Shown here one piece after another: positions 10,313 through 22,311 of a stretch of 64,000 nucleotides of DNA; positions within the stretch are counted from its first letter, which is position 1; each line of letters opens with the position of its first letter. Under the pieces are notes generated by a model. The model made no database searches. It was not told the origin of the DNA and worked only from the letters and a program-made list of their open reading frames with translations. A program made the position numbers and the translations under genes. Source of the stretch: Cynocephalus volans (lineage: Eukaryota > Chordata > Mammalia > Dermoptera > Cynocephalidae); the NCBI RefSeq assembly GCF_027409185.1, contig NC_084472.1, forward strand, positions 20,260,524 to 20,324,523, read 5' to 3'.

Positions 10313-12109
10313 ATTTTCATCCAGTTAAACCTATGGTAGTGTTAAGTTCATTAAGATACAAGTGATTAATGAGCATTTTTCTTGATTATTTTTAAAGTAT
10401 TTAGGGACAAGTCTACATTTTAATAAACTATTTTTATTTGTCTGGTCCTCTTTTTTCTTTAAGCCATACGAATTTGTGCAACTTCCCTCCCCTTTGGCTT
10501 TAACAATCTACTTTTTATGTGACATTTATATATTATGTACTTAGTTTTATGGGTATGCACACTTTCATATACATACTTTTTATGTCACAGCTAGCAATGT
10601 AATTCATTTTTAACATTAGTCCATTTAAATAAATACTGAAATATTTGAATGAATGAAGGTAGCTGTCTATAAAATTAGTGAACATATTCTAGTGAAGTTG
10701 ATATTATAATGCAAACATTTTGAGAACTCTTAGCTTGGAATTGTCTCCTGAGCTTGAGCCCATACGATGTGAATATCTTGGATGCTGACACTTTAAAACC
10801 TTGGGTTTGCTTTTTGGAAACAGACCTCTGGGCCTAGCACAGGACTGGCCCTCAATGTATATCTGCTGAATAAACAGATGAGTCGATTGACAACAAATCT
10901 GTTTCTCCGTGTGAGTTTTGTCATTCCTTTGTTAAGAAAGGAAGTTGGTTATCAAAGATCGTCTACTTTTCCTGTACAGCACTTCAACCTGTTTCTGTTT
11001 CTTAAATCTGTTCCAAAGAAGAAGATGCAGAACGTCGAGGATGGCCTCCTAGGGAAGAGTCCCACACCACGTATTGAAATTCCCATGTGCTGGCTAAAGA
11101 ACCAGTTGCATTTCTTAGGGTCATGCTTTTGGTTTAGAGATGTGACAACAAAGAACTAAATTAAATAAATTTAAATGAAGTAAACAGTAAATGCATTTAA
11201 ATGAAGCTCTGTGTTTTTGGGCTGGGTTTCCAAGATGAGAAGACACAAGACCAAGACCGTACTGCACAAGCTCAGCCTGGTAGGGCACCTTACTCCGCCT
11301 CTCACACGTGAGGACATGAGGACATGATGTCACGAGGACAGATGGCAGTTTGTACGAGGCCACACTGAAAAAGTTACACTGACCTTTATCTTTTACGGAC
11401 GTGTGTCTCTGTGTATATCTATATGTGACATATACACATATGTGAGACATATATATGCATACAGACAGACGTAAAAATCATATGTTGGTCAATTTCCTAA
11501 TCTGCAGCTCTCAACTATAAGTAGGCCTCAGCTGTACTGTCTGCTTCAGTCTGTCAGAAATCAATAGTTAAATAATTCATATTTCAATAAAGACGGGTGC
11601 ATTCCACCATTTGAAAGGAGAAGATACATATAGGCCTCTGATGATGTAATCTTTCTCTTATTTGAAGTTGCCTTGTTTGTTTTTTCTTAAAAACAAGACA
11701 TAGGCCTCCCTCTGCCTAGTCTGTGCCTCTGTTTTGTACCCCTGGGCCTTGCCCGCTTTCCTCTGAGAAGGGTACAGTGACAGGAGGTGGTACGCCCACC
11801 CACCACGATCAGTATCGGCAGGGCCTGCTTTGATGGCTGACCTTCACTTCTCCGTGTTCGTGTCACCCTGGTGTGACAATTCCTCCAGGAGTGTGGAGCT
11901 TTGGCCGCTAATTTTCTGTTCCCTGCAAAGTGCTGCAGGAAGGGCTTTCTTCCCTCATGTCCCGCAACATTCCCGCGTTCCGTCTCTGACCTTCTGTCCA
12001 CCCGTTATTTCAGCTGTCGTCAATGGTGAGAGGTACCTTTTCAAAGTTGACTTTAGAGCTTTCTCTAAAGGATACAACCTGAGGTCTGCTGTCTTCAAAC
12101 CAAAAGAGA
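10313..12109. other. Intergenic, nothing recognised
   Basis: AT-rich DNA to about 11,700, then more balanced sequence. It contains a short TA/CA-rich stretch at about 11410-11460. I see no gene, no RNA gene, and no repeat I can name. Confidence 0.55.
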
Positions 12110-12246
12110 TTCCTCACCTGAACCCAACTATGCTGGGACCTTGATCTCCACCTTCCATGCTCCAGAACTCTGAGAAACAAATTTATGTTGTATATAAGCT
12201 ACCCACACTATGGTACTTTGTTATAGCAGCCTGAACTGACTCAGAC
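12110..12246 (+). mobile_element. MLT1-type MaLR LTR, 3' fragment
   Basis: The sequence has the typical MLT1 3' end: a CTTGATCTCCACCTT...CCAGAACTCTGAGAAA block, then TTATAGCAGCCTGAACTGAC and a terminal CAGACA. Only this 3' part is recognisable. Confidence 0.7.
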
Positions 12247-12610
12247 AGAAGTGACATCCCATCACTTGTGTTGTGTTCTCTTGGTCAGAAGGAAGTGGCT
12301 AACCACTGAGGGCTGGAAGCCATTCATTGTGCAGGATGCCACCACACAGGCCGAGGTAAAGCCCATGGGACTGATTCTAAATATCATAGAAAGGCAGTGA
12401 AAATTTTACTATCAGGAGATGACAATACCTGAATTTAATTTCAGTGTGTTATCACTGCAGGGGGGGAAAAAATAGTGGTCTCAAAAAACGACTTTCCCAA
12501 GATTACACTGCTGGAACTCAGGCCTCTTTGAATTGTATCTCATGCTGTATTTCACTCTTTTTTGTAATTCAAATATCTCCATGTATGTACAGTATGTACA
12601 TTTGACACTG

Positions 12611-13022
12611 TATTAGTTCCCTTTTGTGTTGCTCTAACAGAATACCTGGATCTGGGTCATTTATAAAGAAAATGAAATTTATTTGCTTACAGTTTGTGAG
12701 GCTGGGACATCCAAAGTCCATCTGGTGGTGGTGACAGCAACCCAGGGGTCTCACATTGCAAGATGGTGGAAGCAGAGAGAGGAGAGAGCAAGACAGATTA
12801 TCCTCTTCTTTTAAAGCTCTCAGAACCACCCCTGACTACCATCTTTAATCCATTCAGCACAGTCCCACAATCCGATCCCCTCCAAGGCTCCACCTTTCAA
12901 TTACCATAATAGGATTTCCCATCCTCTTAACAATCACAGTGGGGGCTAAGTCTCTAATACATAAAATGTGGGGGATATAAATTTCAATGACTTTTGGGGG
13001 GACATAATTCAATCCACTACAG
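12611..13022 (-). mobile_element. MaLR LTR (solo)
   Basis: On the minus strand this reads from a GGATTGAATTATGTCCCCCC-type start (13022 side), through a CCTTGGAGGGGATCGGATTG-type middle, to GTTAGAGCAACACAAAAGGG and AATA at the 12611 end. It is the same LTR group as those at 21.9, 24.4 and 33.9 kb. Confidence 0.8.
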
Positions 13023-14065
13023 ACATCAATCCATGAGTTTCAATAAGATTTATCTCATATACACCTCATGAATTTCATAGGAAGTAAATGCTAGCATAAT
13101 CCCCACTGGGCATGTTGGGAAACTGGGGAGGTCTTGAAAGACATGGTATCTTGTCTTGGATCACAGAAATGGTGAGAAAAAGGAGATTCTGACCAACCTC
13201 TGCCTTGAAACCTGGGGCCCTTGCTGCACGCCCAAGGGGCTGAGGGAGTGCTGTGTTTGCACACTTGTGTGCAGTTAAGAAGTTGACATGGGGGAAGAGG
13301 GTGAGCAGTCGTCAGCCCAGAGAGACTACTGGGTAGATCATACTGAAAGAAGGACCCCATGTCATGGAATCTTAAAGAAGTGACCTCACTTCCTTAGTGA
13401 TGGACTGCAACGGAACTTAGAACTCTGGTAACCGTCCAGCTCACTTGGCAAGCAACTGCCAAGAGAGAAAGATGGATCCATGTTGTATCCCGACTTTTCG
13501 ATGATCTTGCCTCAGGAATTCCTGGAGAGCGAGCCTGTTGAGACGATGGAGATGTTGGCTCCGCCTTCCCAGCGAATGCCTGTGGCCGTTTGGCAGAGGG
13601 CACCCCCAGGTAACACAGGGCAGCCTAATCCAGGACACTCCACACCTGTGATCCCATCTGGGCAGTTTTTCACCACCTTCCAATCACCATGTGTATGTGT
13701 GTGTGCGTGTGTGTGTGTGTGTGCAAGAGAGAGAAAGAGAGAGAGAGAGAGAGAATGAAGAGGATAAGAGGGGCCCCTCCTGAACAGGAGCTGGTCGTTA
13801 GGGGATGAAACCCTGGAAGGTCTGTCCACGTCTCACGTTGTGGCTGGCAGGATGGGAAAGTAACCGTTAGGGACCAAGTCTGTATCCTCAGAAGTAAATC
13901 CTGAACCTCTAGCTGTTATCTGGTTTCCTCCCTGTCTAGAGGTCTATGCAGATGCTTCTCTGTGCCTGATCGGGGGGCAGAATTTCTAGTCAGGGTATCT
14001 CCCATGGACACAGGCAGGAGGCTGCTGACTCTTATTGGCCCAAATGCCGGCCACTCTCATTACAG
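13023..14065. other. Intergenic / upstream flank of the RalGDS-like pseudogene
   Basis: No exon could be assigned. It contains a GT-rich then GA-rich simple repeat at 13688-13754. An open frame at 13480-13660 with a GTAACA donor-like end was considered and left out. Confidence 0.5.
13688..13754 (+). repeat. (GT)n-(GA)n compound microsatellite
   Basis: An imperfect GT run of about 33 bp is followed by a purine-only GA run of about 27 bp. Confidence 0.93.
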
Positions 14066-16416
14066 AGCTCCACGCAGGAGAGCACCGAGGAGGTGTTTGA
14101 TGGGTCCAAATACTCCATCTCCTTGGACAAGGGTCAGGCGCACCATGTCACCAACCAAGGCCAGCGCTGGTCTAAGGTGAGAGCAGGCACAGAGAGGTCT
14201 CCACAGACAGGAACCCAAAATGACCAGAGTGGGCCCAGGACCCCGACCCAAATATGGGGACTCCCCTGGAAACTGTACTCAAGCCTTCCCACTGGAGTGA
14301 CCCACAGTCCCACTCCCACAGGAATCTGGCCTCTAGTACTACCCACTGGCAACTCGGTTAGGTGCAAAGTCCCTGTTCTCTCACTTGCAGGACTATAAGA
14401 GAAGGCACTTTTGTGTGGTTTCACTCTACACTAGGCCGTGAGCATCTTTGCTCGTTGCCACTCTTCTTACTGTTTTAGCTCCCCACCCCAGGTGTCCTGT
14501 GCAGCAGTCAGCCCCACTGCCTCCCAGGTCTCCTCCAAGACTTACAAACCATCACTCTTATGGGGGAGAGGGGTGTTCACACACACAAAAAAGAGAAGTC
14601 ACACAAAAAAGGGGGTCAAGCTGTTCTATACATTTGTCTGCAATGGGTCATCTCACAGAGCAGATTGCTGGAGCCCCACCAGGCCGGGAGCTATGCCCTC
14701 CCATGTCTTCGTGTTTTCCTGTAACAGAGGCCATTTTCCCTGGCAGTTCAGTCTCTCGGTGCCGGTGGAACGTGACACGGTTCAGTTGTAATTTCCATTT
14801 CAGCCGCACTGCAGGGAACATCATATGTGTGCCCGACAGACTGTGTGAGCTGGCTAGGGATGCCATAACACAGCACCACACACTAGAGGCCTCTGACAAC
14901 AAAAATATATGTTCCCACAATTCTGGAGGCTAGAAGTTTGATAGCAAGCTGTTGGCTGGGGTGGTTTCCCCTAAGGTCTCTCTCCTGGGCTTGTAGACGG
15001 CCACGTTCTATATCTCTGTTCACATGCTCTTCTCTCCTGCTTCTCTGTGTCCTTACCACGTCTTCTTCTGAGGGCCCGTGTCATGTGAAATCAAAGCGAA
15101 CACTAATGAATTTACTCAAACTTAATTGCCTTTCAAAAGACCTGTGTCCTACCACAGTCATCATCTTATGCACTGGGTATTACAACATCAATTGTGAATT
15201 TTAAGAAGGGAATACAGTTCAGCCCAGAACATATACTAATCTCCTCCTAAAACAGCCTCTGGGGAAAGGGATTCCTGGGTGAAAAGCTATGCACGTGTCA
15301 AATGTTGATAGCTGAAGCCAGATGACTTTCCAAAGTGATGTAGCAGGTGCATGCTCGGCAGCAGTCTCAGAACGGAGCTGCTTCCCTGCCTCAGCCTTTC
15401 CTGGGTGTTAACATTCTTTTCAATATTTTACCCATCTGGAGACCATGTGACAAATAAAATGACCATTTATTTTTCTTCATTTTCAACCTCGCAACTGATA
15501 CGTCTCAATCACAGTCAGCCATTTACTGGCCACTTGATCTTTCTTTTCCCTGAATCATCTGCTCAGATCTTGGCACTGCAACAGGCTTCCTCCTGCCCCT
15601 AGAAGCTGCCAGCATTCCCTCTGTGTGGCATCTAGGATCACCGTGGCTCTCTCTGATGCAGATGAAAGGAAGACAATTATGTTGTTTAAGTTGTGAGGGT
15701 TCTCTTCAGTTGTCTCTCTCTGCACACTGTCTCCAAAATGGGGAGGAAATGAGGTTCCCACTGCCCCCTTCCTTTCCGTGCCAGCAGCAAACCAAGCCCC
15801 AGGGAGCTCAGTGGGAACCTGCAGCCACAGCTGAGGACAGTTCTCAGTGCCAACCTGTGTGCTGTCGAGCAGCCACTGACATCCAAATGCCTGTGTTTCC
15901 TGTGGCCTACCGTGGGAGTCATTTTTGAGAACTCACTGGGACAGTGATCTCTATACAGGCTACTAATACAGGAAGTTAGTTGCTCCACAGCTAACAAACT
16001 ACATTGAACATACTGCGAAGGTACTATTTTCTTAGTTCTTTTCTGTCCCCCACGTCGAATTCTACTTCGAGAGCCTATAATCTTTTTCACGACGGTCACT
16101 CATGTCTTCCACATGAGCAGATCCCTAAAGGGTTGGGACTTCCTGGTCTGAGCTCCAGACCCCAGTTCTCTGGCAATTCATGGTGATGACACTGAAAGAA
16201 TGTCCCTCCTTGTTCCTTCCAGGATAAAAATGGTCATACCCTGGACCTACAAGAGATCTACATGATGCGGACCCTCCAGCCAGGCACAAGGGCGAAGCTG
16301 GTGGAGTCCCTGCTGCCAGCTCTCCAGGGCAGAGCCGTCCCCCACTTCTCCACCTTTCTTTGCTTATACTGGGACTTTGCTGCCATCCTACAGTTCCTGG
16401 ACCAGCTCTTCAGTAG
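14066..16416 (+). pseudogene. RalGDS-like N-terminal exons (leader and REM domain)
   Basis: Exon 14066-14176 (37 codons) is flanked by TTACAG and GTGAGA. It encodes SSTQESTEEV...KYSISLDK...GQRWSK, the counterpart of the RALGDS segment that precedes the REM domain (SSTQEIGEE...YSISLRK...GQRWLG). Exon 16223-16416 (194 nt) is flanked by CTTCCAG and GTGAGT. It encodes LQPGTRAKLVESLLPALQG and FSTFLCLYWDFAAILQFLDQ, matching the REM helices (family: VKAGTLEKLVEHLVPAFQG and FLCTYRAFTTTQQVLDLLF). Both exons are open. The two-base overhang at the end of the second exon joins correctly to the next exon. The short exon that usually follows in RALGDS was not found. Confidence 0.88.
14843..15234 (-). mobile_element. 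MLT1-type MaLR LTR
   Basis: On the plus strand it reads TGGCTAGGGATGCCATAACA, then TTCTGGAGGCTAGAAGTTTG, and ends in an AATACAGTTCAGCCCAGAAC block. These are hallmark segments of an antisense MLT1 LTR. It sits in the first intron of the pseudogene. Confidence 0.85.
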
Positions 16417-16439
16417 GTGAGTGCCCGCCCCCTCCAAGG

Positions 16440-16625
16440 CACCGTGGTGACTCTGCCACCTATAAGCTGTGTCTCGGGAATGCCACTACAGCACTCTGAG
16501 CCTCAGTTTGCTCCTCCGAGAAGTGAGGTGGTAAGAGGATGAACCCCAGAGAGTCTTTATAGGGGCTAAATGGCATAAGACATGACAAGGAGATGCCTAG
16601 TGCCTGGCTCAGCTGGATGCACTGT
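16440..16625 (+). mobile_element. MIR SINE
   Basis: It has the core of a mammalian-wide MIR: AAGCTGTGTCTCGGGAATG followed by GAGCCTCAGTTTGCTCCTCC and a GATGCCTAGTGCCTGGC end. The copy is strongly diverged and intronic. Confidence 0.75.
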
Positions 16626-17757
16626 GCTTGTTCATATTTATTATTTTCTTTCCAGTTTGGCTGAAAAAGCTCTCTGCCTCATGCCCCCATGGCCAGTGTC
16701 TCTCTAAGTTTGAAAAAGCCCAGAGAAGGCATATCTGATTTAGCACTTTTATTTGAGATTTCTTCTAACTTGTCTTTGTCCTTGATATAGAAAGAACAGG
16801 CTCCATGGGCACCAAAGGAGGAGACCCCAGGTCCACTCAGATATCTGGGAATGCTGTAGTTGGGGCTTACTTATTCAACACATTTATAAGCCCTTCCTTT
16901 GTAAAGTCACTTTTCTAGATGCTTGGCATAATTCAGTGACCAAAGCAGACAACAGACATTGGGTCTCAATTCTAGTCACGGAGTGAGATACTCATGGTAG
17001 ACACCGTAAGCAAGTCACGTCCACAGCATGTCAGTTGTGACGCCCTCATGGCCTCCTCAAGGTGGAGGTACATTCTCCCGCATTCTACCCAGAATGACAG
17101 GCCCAGCACCCAACTAGAAAGCATGTGGACTTTTGATCCAGAAAGAGAGCTCACTGTATCCCAGAGTGTGGGGGCACATATGGACCATGGCTGGGGAGGG
17201 ACTGACAAAACTGTGAATCTGAGACAACTTGTAATTCCCACGAGGGCGCTGAGGTCTGGGGGCTTTCCCAGCACGTGAAAAGGAGTCAAACAGAGCTGTG
17301 AATGGGGTCACAGGCTCCCTGCAGAACAGGGGGAGTCTGGGGCTCACAGCCAGCTCCCGAGAGTGGCATCCTAGCTCTGCCCGTCCTCCATCCCACCTCT
17401 GTCCCTCTTGACCCAGACAACAGGGGCTCAGGCCTGAAGTTATTATGAGCAACCTGCCCACAAATCTGCCTGGGGCCTTGGTCCTTAGTTCACAGGTGCA
17501 CATAGGTGGGTGTCCCGTCCCTTCAGAAAACCCATGTGAGTGTAAGGGTGATGAGGCTCACAAGGGTCTGTACTTGTCCTGTCTAATGGCCAGGTCTGCC
17601 ACTGTCAGGACAGCCACACAGGGCTTGGGTGGGGGGGCTGTCCTTTAGACAGGCAGTGGCAGGTCCAGGGGCCCAGAACCACACAAGCGTGCCCTGGGAG
17701 CACAGCGTGGAAGGAAAGGCCAGCCTCTGACTTTGCTGCCCACTCTCACACTTCCAG

Positions 17758-18402
17758 CACCATCTGTCACACTTTGGTCACTATGCCAGAGCGTTTCTGC
17801 ACAGATTTTCATCAGCCCCTGCACTTTCCATCGTTGAAAGTTAAGATCGACCACGTGCAGGTCAGCTGGCCTGGATTGGACATGGGTGCCCATGTGTACG
17901 TTCTGCTTACCAACCAGAAGCATCCAGAGCTCTTTGAGGCAGAAACAGATGGTGAGGGGACCACAGTCTGGAAGAATTACCAGGGGTGGTGCTTTGGGGC
18001 TAGAACTCCCTTTAATGCAGTCAGATCCTTTCTGTGTTTGGAAAGGCCAGTGGGAAATGACTGATGCTGGTGAACCTTTTTTTTTTTCCTGCTCCTGCTT
18101 CATGTCCAGAGCCACAGGCACTTCCCAGGCAAGCTCTAGAGCCAGTGCCAGCACCTCCGGTAGAGCTGGAGCCTGCCCTGCACTCAGAGTCACCTGTACA
18201 ACTGGGTCCACCACCAGGTTCAGTGCCAGCACGAATGCCAGGAGAAGAGCCACCACATGTGACAGGACTGAAGCTAGAGAAACCTTCAAAGCCCTCATGC
18301 CCCTCTCCTGTGGCTACAATGAACCGGCCCCATGTAGACATGTGGGACATCAGGGCATTCCCTCCTAAGCTGCTGGCAGAGCAGCTGACTCTGAAAGACG
18401 CG
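17758..18402 (+). pseudogene. RalGDS-like linker exons, the second with a lost splice donor
   Basis: Exon 17758-17951 (194 nt) encodes MPERFCTDFHQPLHFPSL, matching the RALGDS YSEDFCQPPDFPCL segment, and ends in a GTGAGG donor. Exon 18110-18402 (293 nt) encodes a Pro/Glu/Ala-rich linker (QALEPVPAPPVELEPA) and then AFPPKLLAEQLTLKDA, the conserved lead-in to the RasGEF domain. The phase between the two is exact: the single G left over joins AG to make a Glu codon. The expected donor at 18403-18404 reads AT in GCG|ATGAGC, where the second copy keeps GTGAGC. Splicing from this exon should therefore fail or use a cryptic site. Confidence 0.87.
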
Positions 18403-19090
18403 ATGAGCAGCTCACCTCTGCGGGGGAGGGGGTGGGGAGGTGCCTAGACAGGCTGTCCTTTTTGCACCTGGTGTCCCAGACAAGCCATTACTCACCAGAG
18501 TCCAGTGATCTGGGTCTAATACCAGCTCCACATCTTACCAATGATGTGACCTGGATGAGTTTCTTCATTCCCAAGCCTTCCCTGTCCACATGTGGACAGT
18601 CGAGTTGAGACATCAACAGTACCAGTTGCAGAGAGACCAAATCTAAAATGAGATGGGACAGAGAGAAAGCAGCACGGGGACCTGGCTTATCTGGTGATGG
18701 AGGGTGCTCACTGAGGGGCAGGTGGGTTCAGGAGTTACCCACCCATCCTCCCATGTGACCTCACCAACCTCAGCACTTCTTAGGACCTGATATGTACTAG
18801 ACTCCCTAGCAGACACCCAAAGAGAACCCGTAGTTATAGCTGCCACAGGCAGTGCGCATCTGAGGAAGGAAATAGAACAAAGGGCTGATCAGGGTGCACA
18901 CTGGATGCAGCCTCAAGATGAGCACACCCGAGCCATTTCCTAGTGCTTGGAGTTAGTGAGAACGGCCTGCCTGACAATGCCACTCGTTCCTTGCCTGCCA
19001 GTATTAGCTCTTGGGTGCCTTTATTGGGCACAGAGCCAGATCCAAACTCTTTCACAAGAGTAGCCTGTGTGACACACTCTTCCTCTCCAG

Positions 19091-20363
19091 GAGCTGTTTA
19101 GGGAGGTGGTGCCCTATGACTGCCTGGGCTCCATCTGGTCCCAACGCAACAAGAAGGGAAAGGAGCACCTGGCACCCACCATTCGTGCCACCGTCGCCCA
19201 ATTTAACAATGTTGCCAATTGCTTCATCACTACCTGCCTTGGGGATTACAGCACGAAGGCCCAGGACAGAGCCAGGGTGCTGGAGCACTGGATCAAGATA
19301 GCCAGGGTAAGCCACGGGAGGACCCAGGGGATCCCCCCTCTGCAGACTTGGGAACTGCCTTTTATTTACAACCACCATCAGGGTAGTTGTCTGTGGTTAA
19401 GTCCCTGCACAATCTCTGGGCCTTTCCTGTCAGGGCACACTGTTCTTGACCCCCATGCCCCAGTGGTGGAGGCTCACTTCCTATCTGGGCTCTTGGGTCG
19501 AGCTCACATCCTCGCTCTGTGAGTTCTGCTCGTGGGGTTCCAGCTGTGCCCTCCCGTGGCTGCCCGGGCCTCTGCCTCATCCAAGAGGGGAGATGTCAGC
19601 CGAGGGGCTGAAGCTGGAGCAGGCGGGCTCCAACTCTCCACCTCCAGGTTCATTCTCTTTCCTCCCCAGGAATGTTTGGTCCTTAGGAACTTCTCCTCAG
19701 TGCACGCCATCCTCTCCACTCTGCAGAGCACACCGATCCATAGAATGAAAAGGACATGGACAGAAGTTTCCAGGTGGGTGGGCCTCTGTCTCTAGGAGCA
19801 CAGGGGTGGACCAGGGACCTCCCATAGGTTTGGGCATTGCCCCCTTAATGACCCTGGCAGGGACTGAGAGGTCAGAGGCACTGAGGCAAGAATGGGCTCA
19901 TGACTAGGGTCTCTAAGACTCCCTGGGAACTTAGCCCAGGATTTCTTACCCCAAGCTAAAGTTTCATTTTGCTTTGTTTTCTTCCTTTATTAAGTTTCAG
20001 GCACAGGTTTTTACCAAACTGGCAATTTCAAGTGTTTGCTATACACAATAAGACTTTGTCATACTCACTTCTAAACTGTAAAACAGAGCTTCTCAGTTGA
20101 AATGGGGACGGGGCCCAGGTGATCAACATAAGAGCTCCTCGAGCCCATAGGACTCAGAGGAAGCCAGCTGACAACTCTCCTCAAGGCAGTTTGTACTGTT
20201 TGCAGTCTCAAAAAAACAAACATACAAACAAACAAACAAAAAACTTGAACTTACATGTCGCCCCATTATTCCCAAAATTAATCTTTCTTTCTTTCCCCTT
20301 CACAGAAAAGGCTCCCATAGTTTTGAAAAATTATGTAGAAAAGAGAAGGTACTAAGCAAAAAG
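19091..20363 (+). pseudogene. RalGDS-like RasGEF core exons
   Basis: Exon 19091-19306 (72 codons) encodes VVPYDCLGSIWSQRNKKGKE and HLAPTIRATVAQFNNVANC, the most conserved part of the RasGEF domain. It is almost identical to what I recall of RALGDS (HLAPTIRATVTQFNSVANC). Exon 19670-19773 encodes [20 protein letters not shown]. Exon 20306-20363 encodes KGSHSFEKLCRKEKVLSKK, which resembles RGL4 more than RALGDS. All three have canonical AG and GT borders and joined phases with no stop. This block alone would look like a functional gene. The loss of function is seen at the donor before it and in the exons after it. Confidence 0.9.
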
Positions 20364-21850
20364 GTAAAGTAGAGGCTGAGGGATGGGGGCAGGTGTTTGG
20401 GGACAGAGGCAGAGGCGAGTTGTTTTGTTTTGTTGTTGTGCGTTTTGCTTTCTCACTGAAAGTTGACAGGAAAATTTCAGTCTCATCTTGCGTGGACTAG
20501 CAGGAGAAGGATGTGTCTGCCGTGGGCAGGTGGAGAATGTGGCAGGAGCCCTGGTGATGGGACGCAGTGATGGCAGCCGGGCTGTGCAGGAGGGCAGAGG
20601 AGCTGCAGAAGCAGCCGGTGTCCGCCTCGCACGCTGCTCCATCCTGTCGGCACGTGGCTTTCTCCAGGCCGTTGGTGGATGCGGTAGGCAGGGCTTCCTT
20701 CAGCAAACTAGCCCAGCAGTTTTTAGGAAGCCAGGCCTCTGCTGCTGCTGACTGCATGGCACCTCTGTGGGGTGGGGACACCTGCCTATACCAGGGACGT
20801 GTATAGCAGAGAAAACCCGTGGGCCAGATCATCAAATGGACTGCACGGTTTGGGGGCCCAATGTGTACTTGGGGCAGATGCATGTGATTGCTGCTAGTCC
20901 CCACTGTGCCCTGTGCAGACAGTACTAATCAATCACAGCCCCAGGATTCTCACCCTGGTGCCCAGTTAGCAGGGACATGTGCACCAGATGACTCAGGAGA
21001 AGTACCCAAGGGACTCACGCATTCCTAGAAGATCCTTCCTGACCAGATCATAGAACCTTCCACATAAAGGAGTCAGGAACTGTCACTGGCCAGTGCTCCA
21101 GGAATCCTCTGCCCTGCTGGTCAGAGGTGGCATCTCGGGAGACCACGTCCTGAGTGGAGGAAGAGAGGGTTCTGCGCAGGGAACTCTCTCGGTGCATTAC
21201 TGGGGAGGTGAAGCCTTTGACGTGGCCTCAAACCCAGTGTTGGGTGCACAGGTATCAGTGGTGCTGGGGTGGGCAGGAGCCCCTAAACCAGGCTTCTCAG
21301 AACACGCTGTCCCTCCTTCACCACGGCTGGGCCTGGCTGGGGACCCGGAGGCTCACAGAGAGCCCACAAGCTGAGCCCCTCGCCAGCGGTGGTGCTGGTG
21401 GGTGGGGTGAAGGCAGCTGGGTCACGGCCTCCACTTGCTGGGGAGGAGCCGGCCTCTCCCGCCAAGCCCTGGGCAAGGCACGCCCCCACCTCCGGCTTCT
21501 GTTTTCTCACCTGGAAGCCGTAGGGATGACGAGCCTGTTGTGCGGGCCTCACAGAGTGGCGACGGGGTTAACGAGGCTCATGGAGCGTGCCTGTGTCTGC
21601 CTCTTCCTCCAGGGGTGCTGGGGACAATGTCGAGGACAGTAATAGCAGTTCTCAGGGGATCCTCTCCAGATGAGGAAACAGGGAAGAGTGGCCAGGGTGC
21701 ACGCCCAAGACCACACACTGGGGAGTGTCACAGCTGGCATCAACTCTAGAACCAGAGCCGCCAGAGGAGGTGGTGGCACTACACCAGCTCACGAGTCAGA
21801 TATCCAGAGTTGAAGGTCAGACGCAGGGGTGGAACTGGGTGAGGGGAAGA
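20364..21850. other. Pseudogene intron, no further feature
   Basis: This is the left part of the intron between the exon ending at 20363 and the LTR at 21.85 kb. It is GC-rich with no exon-like sequence that I can match. A MIR-like stretch may lie near 21500-21740. Confidence 0.5.
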
Positions 21851-21851
21851 C

Positions 21852-22290
21852 AGTCTCATTCACCATCTTACTGTTTTCTGGTGCTTACAACAGAATATCT
21901 AAAATTGGGTCATTTTTAAAGAAACAGAACTTTTTTTTCTTACAGTTTAGGAGGCTGGGAAGTCCACGCAGAGGGGGTACATCTAGTGAGGGTCTTACTC
22001 CAGGGGGGATGGAGGGACTCTGCAGAGTCAGGAGGTGGCACAGCGTATCAGATGGCAAGAGGGCAAGAGCGTATTTCCATGCACTCTTTAGGAAGCCGCC
22101 AGTCCGGTTCCGTGATAACCCATGAACGAATTCATTCATTCATGAGGGCAGAGTAATCCTAGTCCAGTCACCTCTTACAGGGCCCCACCTTTCAGTGTTG
22201 TGGAATCTTCCACCCTCTTAATACAGCTACAGTGGGTGTCATGTTTCCACATGAACTTTGGAAGGGACATTCATTTAGACATAGCACTAA
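21852..22290 (-). mobile_element. MaLR LTR (antisense, intronic)
   Basis: The plus strand reads TTACTGTTTTCTGGTGCTTACAACAG...TTACAGTTTAGGAGGCTGGG, then CAGGGCCCCACCTTTCAGTG. It ends near CATTTAGACATAGCACTAAC, only about 20 bp before the acceptor of the exon at 22312. The insertion is close enough to the exon to replace the original branch-point region. Confidence 0.8.
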
Positions 22291-22311
22291 CCTTGTCCCT
22301 GACCCTGTCAG

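Noticed and set aside
13480..13660. Possible first exon of the RalGDS-like gene (Met-led frame ending in a GTAACA donor)
   Set aside because: The phase does not join the exon at 14066 and I see no similarity to RalGDS leaders.
17645..18298. 217-codon minus-strand frame
   Set aside because: It is the antisense shadow of the RalGDS-like linker exons on the plus strand.
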